In this document: positions 6,063 through 6,275 of the stretch, in pieces | How the letters are laid out: every line of letters begins with the position of its first letter | Numbering within the stretch: the first letter of the stretch is position 1 | NCBI GenBank assembly: GCA_016178435.1 | Contig: JACOTK010000044.1 | Location: forward strand, 1 to 6,275 | Reading direction: 5' to 3' | Source of the DNA: Actinomycetota bacterium | Lineage (GTDB): Bacteria; Actinomycetota; Acidimicrobiia; Acidimicrobiales; CADCSY01 | DNA: 6,275 nucleotides | Program-made: the position numbers and the translations under genes | The notes under the pieces: generated by a model | Databases searched by the model: none | What the model saw: only the letters and a program-made list of their open reading frames with translations | What the model was told of the DNA's origin: nothing

Positions 6063-6089
6063 AGTATGCCCCGGCTCCGACGAGGTCAA
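6061..6089 (-). promoter_or_regulatory. Sigma-70-like promoter for the di-iron gene
   Basis: Read on the minus strand, TTGACC (6089-6084) is separated by 17 bases from TACTGT (6066-6061). This is a near-consensus -35 box, ideal spacing and a TAnnnT -10 box. Transcription would begin near 6054 and leave a leader of roughly 80 bases before the ATG at 5971, containing the palindrome at 6006-6024. Confidence 0.55.
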
Positions 6090-6147
6090 CTACTGTCGGG
6101 AGGCACCCATCCGAAGGGCGACCTCGGCAAACAGGTAGAGTTCCGCC

Positions 6148-6275
6148 GTGCCAAAATTGCGATGGGGTGCCGAGGCGCCGACCGACAGCGATCAGTCCAG
6201 GGAACGTCTGATCGATGCGGCCGAGGCGTGCTTCGAGCGCTACGGCGTCATGAAGACCACCGTCGAGGACGTTGC
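6148..6275 (+). CDS. TetR-family transcriptional regulator, N-terminal part
   Basis: The frame opens after a TAG at 6136-6138, starts at GTG 6148 and runs off the window end after 42 codons. It reads MPKLRWGAEAPTDSDQ, then RERLIDAAEACFERYG and VMKTTVEDV. This is the first helix of the TetR DNA-binding domain, followed by the T.. (D/E).(I/V)A start of the helix-turn-helix. AGGTAGAG upstream gives a weak ribosome binding site. The ligand-binding domain lies beyond the window, so the inducer cannot be guessed. The divergent arrangement with the di-iron gene over a 176-bp gap is the classic layout for a TetR repressor controlling its neighbour and itself. Confidence 0.88.
   Translation, partial: MPKLRWGAEAPTDSDQSRERLIDAAEACFERYGVMKTTVEDV

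Overview
The window is compact, GC-rich bacterial DNA. It shows frequent GTG starts, 4-bp stop/start overlaps, strong G/C preference at third codon positions and many Ala/Arg/Asp/Val codons. This looks like an actinobacterium. A lineage such as Acidimicrobiia would fit the combination of AarF/UbiB kinases with a DUF2993-type protein, but no marker gene here fixes the taxon.

Positions 1-4706 hold a tightly packed plus-strand operon of five genes: (1) the 3' part of an AarF/UbiB (ABC1) atypical kinase with intact catalytic motifs; (2) an unrecognised 112-residue protein; (3) a second full-length UbiB-fold protein in which almost every active-site motif is altered, so a likely pseudokinase; (4) a protein resembling the DUF2993/LmeA lipid-binding family with a long Arg-rich disordered tail; (5) a class I SAM-dependent methyltransferase of the small-molecule type. 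Three of the four junctions are GTGA overlaps and the fourth has a 1-nt gap, so the genes are probably translated together. UbiB-family kinases act in isoprenoid-quinone and lipid homeostasis. A lipid-binding protein and a methyltransferase beside them suggest a membrane-lipid or isoprenoid module with a paired kinase and pseudokinase. That is inference.

Positions 4707-4840 lie between convergent genes. They hold a hairpin that spans the methyltransferase stop codon, and a short tandem repeat with a 17-bp unit.

Positions 4841-5971 (minus strand) encode a helical protein with two ExxH motifs and acidic residues spaced as in ferritin-like di-iron carboxylate proteins; I do not recognise its specific family. 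Its likely start is the internal ATG at 5971, which has a good ribosome binding site, not the GTG at 6022. A good sigma-70-like promoter lies upstream at 6061-6089, and palindromic sequences between promoter and gene could be operators.

Positions 6148-6275 hold the start of a divergent TetR-family regulator, cut by the window end. It is the obvious candidate regulator of the di-iron gene.
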